Counted from the stretch's first letter, positions 35,073-44,617 are shown. The stretch is 64,000 bases of DNA from Nocardioides sp. NBC_00368 (GCF_036090055.1 NZ_CP107970.1:3846501-3910500); one strand, 5' to 3'. The notes: generated by a model not told the origin, from the sequence alone. Made by a program: numbers and translations.

Positions 35073-35811
35073 CGGACGCCTCCTCGGCGATCGTCTCCGA
35101 CTCGGCGCGACGGGTGTCGGCCACCTCGACGGCTTCGGGCAGCTTCTCCGGGATATCGGCCGAGCCGCGTGCGTCGCCCGGGGCCGCCCAGCCGCGCTCA
35201 CGCGCCAGCTCCAGCCCGACCCGCGACGCCGACCCGGCGGCCGGGCCCTCGTCGACGAGGCCGTCCTCGAAGCCGGCCAGGACCCGCTCGGCCTCGCGCC
35301 AGCTCGTGATCCGCGCACCGCGGGAGGCCACGACCTCACGGCCCTCACGCAGGTCGTCGACCAGCTGCGAGGCCGACTCCGGCGTCTGGTTGTCGAAGAA
35401 CTCCCAGTTGACCATCACCACCGGCGCGTAGTCGCAGGCAGCGTTGCACTCGATGTGCTCGAGCGTGATCGCACCGTCGGCGGTGGTCTCGTCGTTGCCC
35501 ACCTCGAGCTTCTCGCGCAGGCAGGCGAAGATCTCGTCGCCACCCATGACCGCGCACAGCGTGTTGGTGCAGACGCCGACGTGGTGGGTGCCGACAGGGT
35601 GGCGCTTGTACATCGTGTAGAAGGTCGCAACCCCGCTCACCTCGGCCGGGGTGAGCCCGAGGACCTCGGCGCAGGCCTGGATCCCTTCGGGCGTGACCCG
35701 ACCCTCGACCGACTGCACCAGATGGAGCATGGGCAGCAGGCCCGAGCGGGCCTGCGGGTAGCGAGCCGCGATCTCGCGCAGCTCGTCGTAGGTCTCAGCA
35801 GCAAGCGTCAT
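35065..35811 (-). CDS. nuoE: NADH-quinone oxidoreductase subunit E
   Basis: 248-aa thioredoxin-like [2Fe-2S] (N1a) subunit. Start ATG 35811 (MTLAAETYDELRE). Ligand pairs are GVCTNTLCAVMGG (Cys-x4-Cys) and ECNAACDYAPV (Cys-x3-Cys). The N-terminal helical bundle includes GVATFYTMYKRHPVG. The C-terminal ~75 residues (from ERVLAGFEDG) are acidic and Ala-rich, longer than E. coli NuoE (166 aa) but usual in actinobacteria. ATGA overlap with nuoD. Confidence 0.96.
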   Translation of the reverse strand: MTLAAETYDELREIAARYPQARSGLLPMLHLVQSVEGRVTPEGIQACAEVLGLTPAEVSGVATFYTMYKRHPVGTHHVGVCTNTLCAVMGGDEIFACLREKLEVGNDETTADGAITLEHIECNAACDYAPVVMVNWEFFDNQTPESASQLVDDLREGREVVASRGARITSWREAERVLAGFEDGLVDEGPAAGSASRVGLELARERGWAAPGDARGSADIPEKLPEAVEVADTRRAESETIAEEASDD

Positions 35812-37124
35812 CGGTCGACGCCTCCCATCACCGGGTCGATGGACGCGATCGCCACGATCACGTCGGCCACCATGCCGCCCTCGGACATCACGCTGGTGGC
35901 TTGGAGGTTGGTGAACGACGGGTCCCGGAAGTGGACCCGGAAAGGCTTGGTGCCGCCGTCGCTGACCACGTGGGCGCCGAGCTCTCCACGCGGCGACTCG
36001 ATCGCGGCGTACGCCTGGCCTGCCGGCACCCGGAAGCCCTCGGTCACCAGCTTGAAGTGGTGGATCAGCGCCTCCATCGACTCGCCCATGATGTGGCGGA
36101 TGTGGTCGAGGGAGTTGCCCTGGCCGTCGGGGCCGACGGAGAGCTGCGAGGGCCAGGCGATCTTCTTGTCGGCGACCATCACGGGGGCGCCGTCGAGGTC
36201 CTCGAGCCTCTTGAGCGCCTGCTCCATGATCCGCAACGACTCCCACATCTCGGCCAGCCGCACCCGGAACCGCCCGTAGGAGTCGCAGGTGTCCCAGGTG
36301 ATGACCTCGAAGTCGTAGTCCTGGTAGCCGGAGTAGGGCTGGGTCTTGCGCAGGTCCCACGGGTAGCCGGTGCTCCGCAGGATCGGGCCGGTCAGACCGA
36401 GCGCGAGGCAGCCCTCCAGGTCGAGGTAGCCGACCTGCTCCAGGCGGCCCTTGAAGATCGGGTTGGCGTTGCAGAGCGCGGCGTACTCGTGCAGCCGGGT
36501 CTTCATCAGCTCGATGAACTCGCTCACCCGGGCGACGGTGCCCTCCGGGACGTCCTGGGCGACGCCGCCGGGACGGATGTAGGCGTGGTTCATCCGCAGC
36601 CCGGTGATGAACTCGAACAGGTCCAGGCACAGCTCACGCTCGCGGAACCCGATCGTCATCACGGTCAGGGCGCCGAGCTCCATGCCACCGGTCGCGATCG
36701 CCACCAGGTGGGATGAGATCCGGTTGAGCTCCATCAGCATGACTCGGATGACGTCGGCCTTCTCCGGCACCTCGTCGCCGATGCCGAGCAGCTTCTCCAC
36801 CCCGAGGACGTACGCCGTCTCGTTGAAGATCGGCGAGAGGTAGTCCATCCGGGTGACGAAGGTCGTGCCCTGGGTCCAGGAGCGGAACTCCATGTTCTTC
36901 TCGATGCCCGTGTGGAGGTAGCCGATCCCGGCGCGTGCCTCGGTGACGGTCTCGCCCTCGAGCTCGAGGATCAGCCGGAGCACCCCGTGGGTCGAGGGGT
37001 GCTGCGGGCCCATGTTGACGACGATCCGCTCGTCCTTGACGTCCTTGAGGGCGTCGGTCAGCTCGTCCCAGTCCTGGCCGGTGACGGTGAACGTACGGCC
37101 CTCGTCAGCCTCTGTCGCGGTCAT
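35808..37124 (-). CDS. nuoD: NADH-quinone oxidoreductase subunit D
   Basis: 438-aa 49-kDa-type subunit that forms the quinone site with NuoB. VNMGPQHPSTHGVLRLILEL (quinone-binding His), GYLHTGIEKNMEFR and the C-terminal DPVMGGVDR ending are diagnostic. About 30 extra N-terminal residues precede the conserved core. ATGA overlaps with nuoC and nuoE. Confidence 0.97.
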   Translation of the reverse strand: MTATEADEGRTFTVTGQDWDELTDALKDVKDERIVVNMGPQHPSTHGVLRLILELEGETVTEARAGIGYLHTGIEKNMEFRSWTQGTTFVTRMDYLSPIFNETAYVLGVEKLLGIGDEVPEKADVIRVMLMELNRISSHLVAIATGGMELGALTVMTIGFRERELCLDLFEFITGLRMNHAYIRPGGVAQDVPEGTVARVSEFIELMKTRLHEYAALCNANPIFKGRLEQVGYLDLEGCLALGLTGPILRSTGYPWDLRKTQPYSGYQDYDFEVITWDTCDSYGRFRVRLAEMWESLRIMEQALKRLEDLDGAPVMVADKKIAWPSQLSVGPDGQGNSLDHIRHIMGESMEALIHHFKLVTEGFRVPAGQAYAAIESPRGELGAHVVSDGGTKPFRVHFRDPSFTNLQATSVMSEGGMVADVIVAIASIDPVMGGVDR

Positions 37125-37749
37125 GAGTAGCTCCTGCGAGTGTCCGGCGGCGGGATCGTCGCGCCCTTGTATTCGACGGGGATCCCGCCCAGCGGGTAGT
37201 CCTTGCGCTGCGGGTGGCCCGGCCAGTCGTCGGGCATCAGGATCCGGGTCAGCCCCGGGTGGCCGTCGAAGACGATCCCGAACATGTCGTAGGTCTCGCG
37301 CTCGTGCCAGTCGAGCGTCGGGTAGATGCCCACCCCGCTCGGCACGTGCGGGTCCTCGTCGGGGGCGCTCGTCTCGACCCGCACCCGGCGGTTGTAGGTC
37401 ATCGAGAGCAGGTGGTAGACCGCATGCAGCTCTTTGCCCTGGTCAGCGGGGTAGTGCACCCCGGACACCCCGGAGCAGAGCTCGAAGCGCAGCTCGTCGC
37501 GGAGCACCTGCAGGGCCTCGAGCAGCTGCTCGCGGCGTACGTGGAAGGTCAGCTCACCGCGGTGGATGACCGCCTCCGCTCCGGTGAAGGCGAGGGCGTC
37601 GGCGATCTCCTTGAACCAGCCGCCGTAGGGCTGCACCCCGACGTCGCTGGTGCGGCTCGGCATCGCGTGCCGGCGGGTGAGACCGGCGTAACCGCTGGTG
37701 TCGCCCGAGCCGCTCACGCCGAACATGCCGCTGGGGTCGTGCTGGTCGT

Positions 37750-37753
<4 letters not shown>
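37121..37753 (-). CDS. nuoC: NADH-quinone oxidoreductase subunit C
   Basis: 210-aa 30-kDa-type subunit. Start GTG 37753 overlaps the nuoB stop by 4 nt (GTGA). The conserved core is HLLSMTYNRRVRVET, YPTLDWHERETYDMFGIVFD near residue 145 and RILMPDDWPGHPQRKDYPLGG. The first ~40 residues (GMFGVSGSGDTSGYAGL) are a low-complexity actinobacterial extension. Confidence 0.96.
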
Positions 37754-38304
<551 letters not shown>

Positions 38305-38305
38305 G

Positions 38306-38662
38306 TCAGTCCCAGTCCAATCCACCGCGACGCCACACATAGGCGTACGCGACAAAGACGGTCAGCAGGAACAGGCCCATCTCCGCGAGGCCGAACCACC
38401 CCATCGCGTCGAACCTGACGGCCCACGGGTAGAGGAAGATGATCTCGATGTCGAAGATGATGAAGAGCATCGCGGTGATGTAGTACTTCACCGGGAAACG
38501 ACCGCCCAACGCCTGCGGCGTGGCCTCGATCCCGCACTCGTAGGGATCCGCCTTGGCCTGGTTGGCACGGCTCGGTCCCACGACCGAGCTCATGATCACC
38601 GAACCGACCGCGAAGAGCGTCGCCAGTCCCGCCAACGCGAGCACCGGCACGTAGAGCTCCAT
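38306..38662 (-). CDS. nuoA: NADH-quinone oxidoreductase subunit A
   Basis: 118-aa three-helix membrane subunit and first gene of the nuo operon. KADPYECGIEATPQA in the loop after helix 1 contains the conserved Cys and acidic residues, and FIIFDIEIIFLYPWAVRF is the typical second helix. GTAGGAGGCGAG precedes ATG 38662. A Rex-type palindrome lies 41 nt upstream. Confidence 0.97.
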   Translation of the reverse strand: MELYVPVLALAGLATLFAVGSVIMSSVVGPSRANQAKADPYECGIEATPQALGGRFPVKYYITAMLFIIFDIEIIFLYPWAVRFDAMGWFGLAEMGLFLLTVFVAYAYVWRRGGLDWD

Positions 38663-38702
38663 CTCGCCTCCTACCCTGAGCGGCCCACCCCTTCTTGAGA
38701 CT

Positions 38703-38720
38703 TTGTGAATAGAATCACAA
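38703..38720. promoter_or_regulatory. Rex-type redox operator upstream of nuoA
   Basis: TTGTGAATAGAATCACAA is an inverted repeat with six-base arms TTGTGA/TCACAA. It differs at one position from the Rex consensus TTGTGAANNNNTTCACAA. In Streptomyces coelicolor Rex controls the nuo operon in response to NADH/NAD+ (established knowledge), so this site is a strong candidate. The rex gene is not in the window. Confidence 0.75.
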
Positions 38721-38781
38721 TGTGGGCCAACTCACATCCTGCCACTCCTGCGGCGGATTGCAAGTGGGTTGCTGAAATGGC

Positions 38782-38821
38782 GCGCGGGCACTTTCCCGCC
38801 ATGGTGGGAAAGTGCCCGCGC
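38782..38821. terminator. Perfect 16-bp hairpin upstream of the nuo promoter
   Basis: 38782-38797 pairs exactly with 38806-38821 (GCGCGGGCACTTTCCC), loop 8 nt. It lies 50 nt past the stop of the leftward membrane-protein gene at 38872 and upstream of the nuo promoter region, so it should isolate the two. Confidence 0.8.
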
Positions 38822-38871
38822 ATCCGGCGGCAAACGCTTGCAGAATCACGCCATGGCGGGGTTGTGACGGG

Positions 38872-39957
38872 TCAGACGTCGGCGGCGGCTGCCGGCGTCG
38901 GTGCGTCGAGGAACACTCGGGGGATCACGACGATCCGCTTCTCGACGTCGGCCTGCGAGACAGGCTGTCCGCCGGGGCCGATCTGCACCACCTCGTACGT
39001 CACGGTGTGCTTGGTCATCCTGCGCCGCTTCAACCACGAGGAGTGCCAGGCGACACTCCCCCAGGGTCCCTGGATCTCGAGCCACTCACCCACAGACCCG
39101 GTGACGGTGGCGCCGACGGGATACATCCCCGACATCCGACCCTCGCCGGAAAACAGCCAGATGAGTGGGTTGAGCAGGATTGCCACCACGAAGAAGGCAG
39201 CCATCCTGTAGGAGCCACCGGCCAGATGGAGCGCGATGTTGAGGGCGATCGCAGCCGGGGCCAACCACGTCACTATGCCGAACGGCGCCGTGATGCCGAA
39301 CTGCGTCCACAACCACGCCCGGATGATCCGCCACCTCAGAGCACGGTCGACGACGGTCGGCCGCCCGGCCAGCGGAGCTTGCGCAAGCTCCTGGCCTGCT
39401 CTCCGTGCCAGCTCGTGCCCGATTTCCGGCCCGATGAGCTGGGCCGGGAAGTCGATCGACCGCGACACCTCATCCGGTCCGGTCGGAAGATACGCCGGTA
39501 CGGCCAACGTCTTCGCGCCCTCCTGCCGACACCGCACGAGCACCGGCCCCGCCTCGACCAGCGCCAGCCGCGGCCACGGGTAGAAGGTGAGTCGGTTGGG
39601 CGTGCGCACACCCAATCCGCTCTCCGTCGTCCATGCGACGAGAGTGGCTCCAACAGGAAGCTCGCGCTTCACGCGGCGAGGGACTGTCCAGAGCGGCAGC
39701 GGCAGCGTGAGTGCCAGGCACGCGACTCCGAATGTCAAGATCATCAGTCGATCGACAACATCGCGAACCGGATCAAGCCCCAGATCGCGCATCCCGAACC
39801 AGGCGGAGCCGATCATCAACGCCGGCAGAACCAGCCCCAGGACCCAGTAGGGCCAGCTCCGCAGCCGCAACCTCACCAAAGCCCACTCGAGCCGACGCTG
39901 ATCATCGAGAGTGACGGTCCAGTGTGCTACCGAGCCCGGCACCACATCCGCATCCAC
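38872..39957 (-). CDS. Hypothetical membrane protein (two transmembrane clusters)
   Basis: 361-aa protein I do not recognise. Two hydrophobic pairs are visible: residues ~35-55 (YWVLGLVLPALMIGSAWFG) with ~70-92 (MILTFGVACLALTLPLPLW), and ~230-250 (FGIVTWLAPAAIALNIAL) with ~255-275 (MAAFFVVAILLNPLIWLF). The soluble stretches between (GLGVRTPNRLTFYPWPRLALVEAG, and WHSSWLKRRRMTKHTVTYEV) resemble YcxB-like or PH-like beta domains, suggesting an internal duplication. It is monocistronic, with a strong hairpin downstream. Function unknown. Confidence 0.75.
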   Translation of the reverse strand: MDADVVPGSVAHWTVTLDDQRRLEWALVRLRLRSWPYWVLGLVLPALMIGSAWFGMRDLGLDPVRDVVDRLMILTFGVACLALTLPLPLWTVPRRVKRELPVGATLVAWTTESGLGVRTPNRLTFYPWPRLALVEAGPVLVRCRQEGAKTLAVPAYLPTGPDEVSRSIDFPAQLIGPEIGHELARRAGQELAQAPLAGRPTVVDRALRWRIIRAWLWTQFGITAPFGIVTWLAPAAIALNIALHLAGGSYRMAAFFVVAILLNPLIWLFSGEGRMSGMYPVGATVTGSVGEWLEIQGPWGSVAWHSSWLKRRRMTKHTVTYEVVQIGPGGQPVSQADVEKRIVVIPRVFLDAPTPAAAADV

Positions 39958-40050
39958 GGGCGGCCCTCCTCAGCGTCCCCACAGTCCGAAGTCGCCGCAG
40001 CGTACTGGATACCCCCGCGGGAATATGGGGAAAACGGGGTCAGGTCATCC

Positions 40051-40701
40051 TCAGTCGGGATCGGGACGGATCCAGCCCTTGGCGAGCCCCGCACGGACGA
40101 TGGCGTCGGTGGCCGCACCGAGAGTCGTCGAGGCGGCGACGACGCCGGCCTCACGGGCGCGTACGCGGGCCTCGGTGGCACCCGGCATGCTCCAGGTGCC
40201 ACCGCGGTTGAGCCAGTTGAGGAGCATCGGCTCGAGCCGGTCCATCGCCTTGCAGAAGCGCGCCTCGGGAGTCTGAGCGGCCTCGAACTCGTCCCAGAGC
40301 GCCCGGATCTCCCCCGCCTGGTCCGGCGGCAGCATCGTGAAGAGCCGGTCGGCGGCGGCCAGCTCACGCTCGACCTGGTCGACGACCGCCGCGGCGTCGA
40401 AGACGGGGCTGTCGCCGGCGTAGATCTCGACCATGTCGTGGATGATCACCAGCTTGATCGCATGCCCGACGTCGATCGGCTCGTCGGCGTACTCAGCCAG
40501 CAGCAGCACCATCAGCGCCAGGTGCCAGGAGTGCTCGGCGTCGTTCTCACGACGGTCGGCCGCGGCCAGCGGGGAGGCGCGCAGGATCGTCTTGAGCCTG
40601 TCGGCCTCCGCGATGAACTCCAGCTGGGCTCGCAGCCTTCCGCCGATCTCGTCCGGGAGGGGGTTCAGGTCGGTGATCAGGTCGGCTGCCACGTCATCCA
40701 T
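40051..40701 (-). CDS. HD-domain phosphohydrolase (YfbR/HDDC2-like)
   Basis: 216-aa metal-dependent HD protein. LEFIAEADRLKTILR near the N-terminus, RRENDAEHSWHLALMVLLLAEYA (first His) and KLVIIHDMVEIYAGD (HD pair) match the YfbR/HDDC2 group of 5'-deoxynucleotidases; ERELAAADRLFTMLPPDQA and KAMDRLEPMLLNWLN follow, the Asp in KAMDRLE completing the metal site. Likely nucleotide salvage or house-cleaning; substrate not decided by sequence. Confidence 0.85.
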   Translation of the reverse strand: MDDVAADLITDLNPLPDEIGGRLRAQLEFIAEADRLKTILRASPLAAADRRENDAEHSWHLALMVLLLAEYADEPIDVGHAIKLVIIHDMVEIYAGDSPVFDAAAVVDQVERELAAADRLFTMLPPDQAGEIRALWDEFEAAQTPEARFCKAMDRLEPMLLNWLNRGGTWSMPGATEARVRAREAGVVAASTTLGAATDAIVRAGLAKGWIRPDPD

Positions 40702-40728
40702 GGGACGACTCTCGCATGCGGCGTACGG

Positions 40729-41406
40729 TCAGCGGGTGGGCAGGGGGAGGGCGCGCTTGGAGCGGCTCACGTAGGCCGAGCCCTCCGGGCCGACGACGGC
40801 GTAGGAGTCACCCAGGCGGGAGTTGTACTCCAGGTGCGCGCGACCCCAGAACATGCCGATCCGGATGCCGCCGTACATCCCCGGAGCGGTGAACCAGGCC
40901 TCGTCGGGGCCGCCCTCCTCGGAGATGAGCCGGACGTCGAACGTACGCAGCTGGTGGTCGCCGCGGAACTCGGCGGTCAGCTCGGCCAGCGTCGTGTTCA
41001 CGTGGTGGTTGACGGCCTCGAGGTTGTCACCGAGCGGGGTGCCGGGGCGGAAGTAGGGGTCGAGCATGTCGAGCAGGTGGTCGTGACCGCGCCGCTTGGC
41101 GAGCTGGTAGGGCGTCTCGCCGTGCGCAGTCGGCAGCGAGCGGACACCGCCCAGCGAGAGCAGCTCCTGGACCGTCTCCCGTGGTGCTCCGAGGTAGGCG
41201 GCGTGGTGGAGCGGCGTGAACATCGACTCGCCGCCGATCTTCCAGGTGTTGACGCCGACGGTGTAGTCGTTGCGCACCTGCGAGAGCGCGCGGCGCCAGT
41301 CTCCCTGCGCGGCCGCGTCGGTGAGCGAGTCCCTGGCCTTGACCGCTGCGGGCCCGTAGGCCTCGCGAGGCATCAAGATGCCGTCCCATGGCAACGTCGT
41401 GGTCAT
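40729..41406 (-). CDS. Ankyrin-repeat protein
   Basis: 225-aa protein; start ATG 41406 (MTTTLPWDGILMP), as a longer frame would overlap menG. Residues ~20-115 include DSLTDAAAQGDWRRALSQV, MFTPLHHAAYLGAPRETVQELLSLGG and GETPYQLAKRRGHDHLLDML, that is two to three ankyrin units. The C-terminal ~90 residues (FDVRLISEEGGPDEAWFTAP, YNSRLGDSYAVVGPEGSAYV) are a separate, unassigned domain. No signal peptide. Partner unknown; the gene follows menG by ~20 nt and may be cotranscribed with it. Confidence 0.8.
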   Translation of the reverse strand: MTTTLPWDGILMPREAYGPAAVKARDSLTDAAAQGDWRRALSQVRNDYTVGVNTWKIGGESMFTPLHHAAYLGAPRETVQELLSLGGVRSLPTAHGETPYQLAKRRGHDHLLDMLDPYFRPGTPLGDNLEAVNHHVNTTLAELTAEFRGDHQLRTFDVRLISEEGGPDEAWFTAPGMYGGIRIGMFWGRAHLEYNSRLGDSYAVVGPEGSAYVSRSKRALPLPTR

Positions 41407-41425
41407 AGTTGAACTTTCGCAGAGA

Positions 41426-42115
41426 TCAAGCGGTTGCGTGATGAAGTGCGACGATTCCACCCGAGAGATTCGTCCAGGTCGGCGACTGCCAACCCGCTGA
41501 GGAGAGCATCTCGGCGAGACCTGCCTGGTCTGGCCACGCCCGGATGGACTCAGCGAGATAGACGTACGCGTCGGGGGAGGACGATACCGCGCGCGCTACC
41601 GGAGGAAGAGCCTTCATCAGGTATTCGACGTAGAGCGTGCGGAACGGCTTCCAGGTCGGGTGCGAGAACTCGCAGACCACGATCCGGCCACCGGGACGGG
41701 TGACCCGGCGCAGCTCGCGCAGGCCGGCCGCCGGGTCGACGATGTTGCGCAGCCCGAACGAGATCGTGACCGCGTCGAAGGTCGCATCGCGGTAGGGCAG
41801 CCGGGTGCCGTCGCCGGCCGTGAACGGCAGGTGGGGCTTGGCCTGCTTGCCGACCTGGAGCATCCCGATCGAGAAGTCCGTCGGCACCACGGAGGCGCCG
41901 GCGTCCAGGAACGGCTGGGACGAGGTGCCGGTGCCGGCGGCCAGGTCGAGCACGAGCTCGCCCGGCTTGGGGTCGACGGCCTTGATCACCTCACGCCGCC
42001 AGCGCCGGTCCTGGCCGAGCGAGAGCACGTCGTTGGTGATGTCGTAGCGCTTGGCCACGGCGTCGAACATCCGACGGACGTCGCCGGGCTGCTTGTCCAG
42101 ATCTGCTCGGGTCAC
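41426..42115 (-). CDS. menG: Demethylmenaquinone methyltransferase
   Basis: 229-aa SAM-dependent methyltransferase of the UbiE/MenG family performing the last step of menaquinone synthesis. RRMFDAVAKRYDITNDVLSL near the N-terminus, VLDLAAGTGTSSQPFLDAGA (SAM motif I), ATFDAVTISFGLRNIVDPAAGL, REMRRV-like LRELRRVTRPGGRIVVCEFS and the closing WTNLSGGIVALHHA are family signatures. Fits the menF and menDCE genes within 10 kb. Confidence 0.95.
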   Translation of the reverse strand: MTRADLDKQPGDVRRMFDAVAKRYDITNDVLSLGQDRRWRREVIKAVDPKPGELVLDLAAGTGTSSQPFLDAGASVVPTDFSIGMLQVGKQAKPHLPFTAGDGTRLPYRDATFDAVTISFGLRNIVDPAAGLRELRRVTRPGGRIVVCEFSHPTWKPFRTLYVEYLMKALPPVARAVSSSPDAYVYLAESIRAWPDQAGLAEMLSSAGWQSPTWTNLSGGIVALHHATA

Positions 42116-42152
42116 GGGCTGATTCTGTCTCGGGTCGCTGTCCGGCCCGAAC

Positions 42153-42734
42153 TCAGGCGAGCTTCTCGAAGATCTCGTCGGCGTACTTCGCCGCGTCTTC
42201 CTTCGAGGCAGCGGTCGCCTGGACGGTCAGGTCGTTGGACGCGTGCGAGCAGGTCGCCTGGGTCTGACCGGTCGACTGGTCTGCGCTGGAGTAGCAGACG
42301 TTGTCGCGCACCTTGGAGACCTCGCCGCCGCCGTAGTAGGCGCTGCCGTCGCCGGCGAAGGCGCGGATCATCACGGACTTCTTCATGTCCTTGGTGATGT
42401 AGGTGCGCGAGGCCATCGAGAACCCGAGCGCGTCGGACACGTTGCGGTCCTCGGTCTTCGAGCTGGCCGCATTCTGCTTGATGAACAGGTCCAGCTGGTC
42501 CTCGGACGCGCCCTGCTGCTTGATCACGTCGAGGTCGTAGGAGGACTTCTTGTCGGCCGGCTTGTAACCGCCCGACAGCGTCTCGGGGAGCGTGATCTTC
42601 ACGCCCGAATGGGACTCGGAGTCGCCAACCCACCGTGGCAGGCCAACGCCCAGCACGACGAAGAGGGCCAAGGCGATGATGCCGAGGGTGATGCCGTTCT
42701 CTGCGATGAACGACTGCTCTTTGTTGGTACTCAC
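42153..42734 (-). CDS. Hypothetical single-pass membrane protein
   Basis: 193-aa protein; start GTG 42734 (VSTNKEQSFIAENG). One helix at residues ~18-36 (GIIALALFVVLGVGLPRWV), short cytoplasmic N-terminus, and a ~155-residue exported part with TLPETLSGGYKPADKKSSYD, ALGFSMASRTYITKDMKKSV and a cysteine pair (DNVCYSS, ATCSHASN) that may form a disulfide. Such GG-Y-x(3-5)-K proteins are common and uncharacterised in actinobacteria. Divergent from menF with 107 nt between them. Confidence 0.75.
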   Translation of the reverse strand: MSTNKEQSFIAENGITLGIIALALFVVLGVGLPRWVGDSESHSGVKITLPETLSGGYKPADKKSSYDLDVIKQQGASEDQLDLFIKQNAASSKTEDRNVSDALGFSMASRTYITKDMKKSVMIRAFAGDGSAYYGGGEVSKVRDNVCYSSADQSTGQTQATCSHASNDLTVQATAASKEDAAKYADEIFEKLA

Positions 42735-42841
42735 GCCAGCGCACGCTACAACCCCGATGGTGGTGGATGGCAAACGGGGCGCAATGCCGCATACATCACT
42801 TCGACTCGTCTCGGCCGACACCACGCCGATACGCTGGGCGT

Positions 42842-44092
42842 GTGAGTGAGTCTGAGCAGCGGTCATTGGTCGCGACCACCGTGGCGCTCGACGCCGGTTC
42901 GGAGACGCTCGACGACCTGCTCGCGCTGCTGCCCGCCCGCCGGCGCGTGCTGTCCTGGGTCCGCCACGGCGAGGGCCTGGTCGGCTGGGGCACCGCCGCC
43001 GAGATCCGTACGTCCGGACCGGAGCGCTTCGCGCACGCGGCGAAGTGGTTCGAGGAGCTGGCCGCCGTCTCGACGGTCTCCGATCCCGTGGGAGAGCCCG
43101 GCACCGGACTGGTCGGCTTCGGCTCCTTCGCCTTCGCAGACCTTCCGGGATTCTCCGTGCTCAAGGTGCCCGCGGTCGTCGTCGGCAAGCGCGGCGACAC
43201 CGCCTGGGTGACGACCGTGGGACCGGCCGCCACGCCGCCTCCCGCGCTGGCTCCGGCGCCGGACCCTGAGGCGCCGCGCGACGTCGTCTTCGCCGATGCC
43301 TACGTCGACGGTGAGCACTGGATGCGGATCGTCGCCGACGCCGTCTCCCGGCTCCAGCACGGCGACCTCGACAAGGTCGTCCTCGCCCGCGACCTGCTGG
43401 CCGCGGCCAACGCACCGATCGACATCCGCGCCGTGCTGCGGCGGCTGGCCGATGCGTACCCGACGTGCTGGACGTTCCACGTCGACGACCTCTTCGGCGC
43501 GACCCCCGAGCTGCTCGTGCGCCGAGAGCGCGGCCTGGTCACCTCCCGCGTCCTGGCCGGCACGATCTGGCCCACCGGCGAGGAGGACTTCGACCATGCT
43601 CTCGCCGCCTCGCTGGCGGAGTCGTCGAAGAACCTCGAGGAGCACGAGTACGCCGCCAGGTCGGTCGCCGACGCCCTGGAACCGCACTGCTCCTCGATGA
43701 ACGTGCCCGACGCGCCGTTCGTGCTCAAGCTCCCCAACGTGATGCACCTGGCCACCGACATCACCGGCGTGGCCAGCGACGGGGTGAGCTCGCTCGACCT
43801 GGCCGCCGCGCTGCACCCCTCGGCCGCGGTCGGCGGCACGCCGCGTGAGGACGCCGTCGCGCTCATCGCCGAGATCGAGTCGATGGAGCGCGCCCGCTAC
43901 GCCGGGCCGGTCGGCTGGATGGACGCCTCCGGCGACGGCGAGTGGGGCATCGCGCTGCGCTCGGCAGAGATGATCGACGACCGCACCGCCCGCCTCTTCG
44001 CCGGGTGCGGCATCGTGGCCGGCTCCGACCCGGAGACCGAGCTGGCCGAGACCCAGGCCAAGTTCGTCCCGATCCGCGACGCACTGTCCTAA
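42842..44092 (+). CDS. menF: Isochorismate synthase
   Basis: 416-aa chorismate-utilising enzyme; start GTG 42842 (VSESEQRSLVA). Chorismate-binding core at residues ~155-416: GDLDKVVLARDLL, FGATPELLVRRERGLVTSRVLAGT, EHEYAARSVADAL, LHPSAAVGGTPREDA and SMERARYAGPVGWMDASGDG. GGTP and RxxYAGPVG are typical of isochorismate synthases over anthranilate synthases. It feeds MenD at 48-50 kb; alternatively it could serve a siderophore, but no such genes are near. Confidence 0.9.
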   Translation: MSESEQRSLVATTVALDAGSETLDDLLALLPARRRVLSWVRHGEGLVGWGTAAEIRTSGPERFAHAAKWFEELAAVSTVSDPVGEPGTGLVGFGSFAFADLPGFSVLKVPAVVVGKRGDTAWVTTVGPAATPPPALAPAPDPEAPRDVVFADAYVDGEHWMRIVADAVSRLQHGDLDKVVLARDLLAAANAPIDIRAVLRRLADAYPTCWTFHVDDLFGATPELLVRRERGLVTSRVLAGTIWPTGEEDFDHALAASLAESSKNLEEHEYAARSVADALEPHCSSMNVPDAPFVLKLPNVMHLATDITGVASDGVSSLDLAAALHPSAAVGGTPREDAVALIAEIESMERARYAGPVGWMDASGDGEWGIALRSAEMIDDRTARLFAGCGIVAGSDPETELAETQAKFVPIRDALS

Positions 44093-44101
44093 CCTCCGTT
44101 C

Positions 44102-44593
44102 ATGGAGAACTCGGACGGCCTCATCCGCACAGCCCTGCGCGAAGGAGAGGAGACCGCCGACCGGCTGGCACGCACGCAGCTGCTCGTGGTTCCGGTCCTG
44201 ATCGTCGCGATGATCTCGGTGCCGGCCTACCGGATCGTCCACGACGACGGCGAGGACGGTGACAGCTTCGGGTTCTGGTCGGCGATCGCGTGGCTGGGCG
44301 ACCGTCCCGACGACGCCCCGGGCGCCTACAAGCTGCTGGTCGTCGCCGCGGTGCTGACGATCCTCTACGCCGTGGCGGCCGGGGCGATGGGCCTCTATCT
44401 CGCCTACTCCCGGAGCAACCACCCCGCCGCCGAGACGAGCATCGCCATCGTGTCGGGCGCGCTGCCGAGCGCCCTCGCCATGATCGGCGTGGTCGCGCTG
44501 CCGGAGGACTCGGCCGTGCAGATGGGCTGGGGCGTACTCCTCCCCGCCTTCCTCGGCCTGTGGCTCGCCAACATGGTCCGCTCCGACGTCTGA
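44102..44593 (+). CDS. Hypothetical four-helix membrane protein
   Basis: 163-aa protein beginning 9 nt after menF. Hydrophobic segments near residues 27-45 (QLLVVPVLIVAMISVPAYRI), 78-104 (KLLVVAAVLTILYAVAAGAMG), 113-133 (IAIVSGALPSALAMIGVVAL) and 140-158 (GWGVLLPAFLGLWLANMV). No recognised domain; tight spacing suggests cotranscription with menF. Confidence 0.7.
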   Translation: MENSDGLIRTALREGEETADRLARTQLLVVPVLIVAMISVPAYRIVHDDGEDGDSFGFWSAIAWLGDRPDDAPGAYKLLVVAAVLTILYAVAAGAMGLYLAYSRSNHPAAETSIAIVSGALPSALAMIGVVALPEDSAVQMGWGVLLPAFLGLWLANMVRSDV

Positions 44594-44617
44594 CCCACCC
44601 GCGATAGATTCGGCGGC

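Noticed and set aside
42842..44092. Siderophore (salicylate) biosynthesis
   Set aside because: Only the isochorismate synthase would fit; menG, menD, menC and menE nearby make the menaquinone route the simpler reading.
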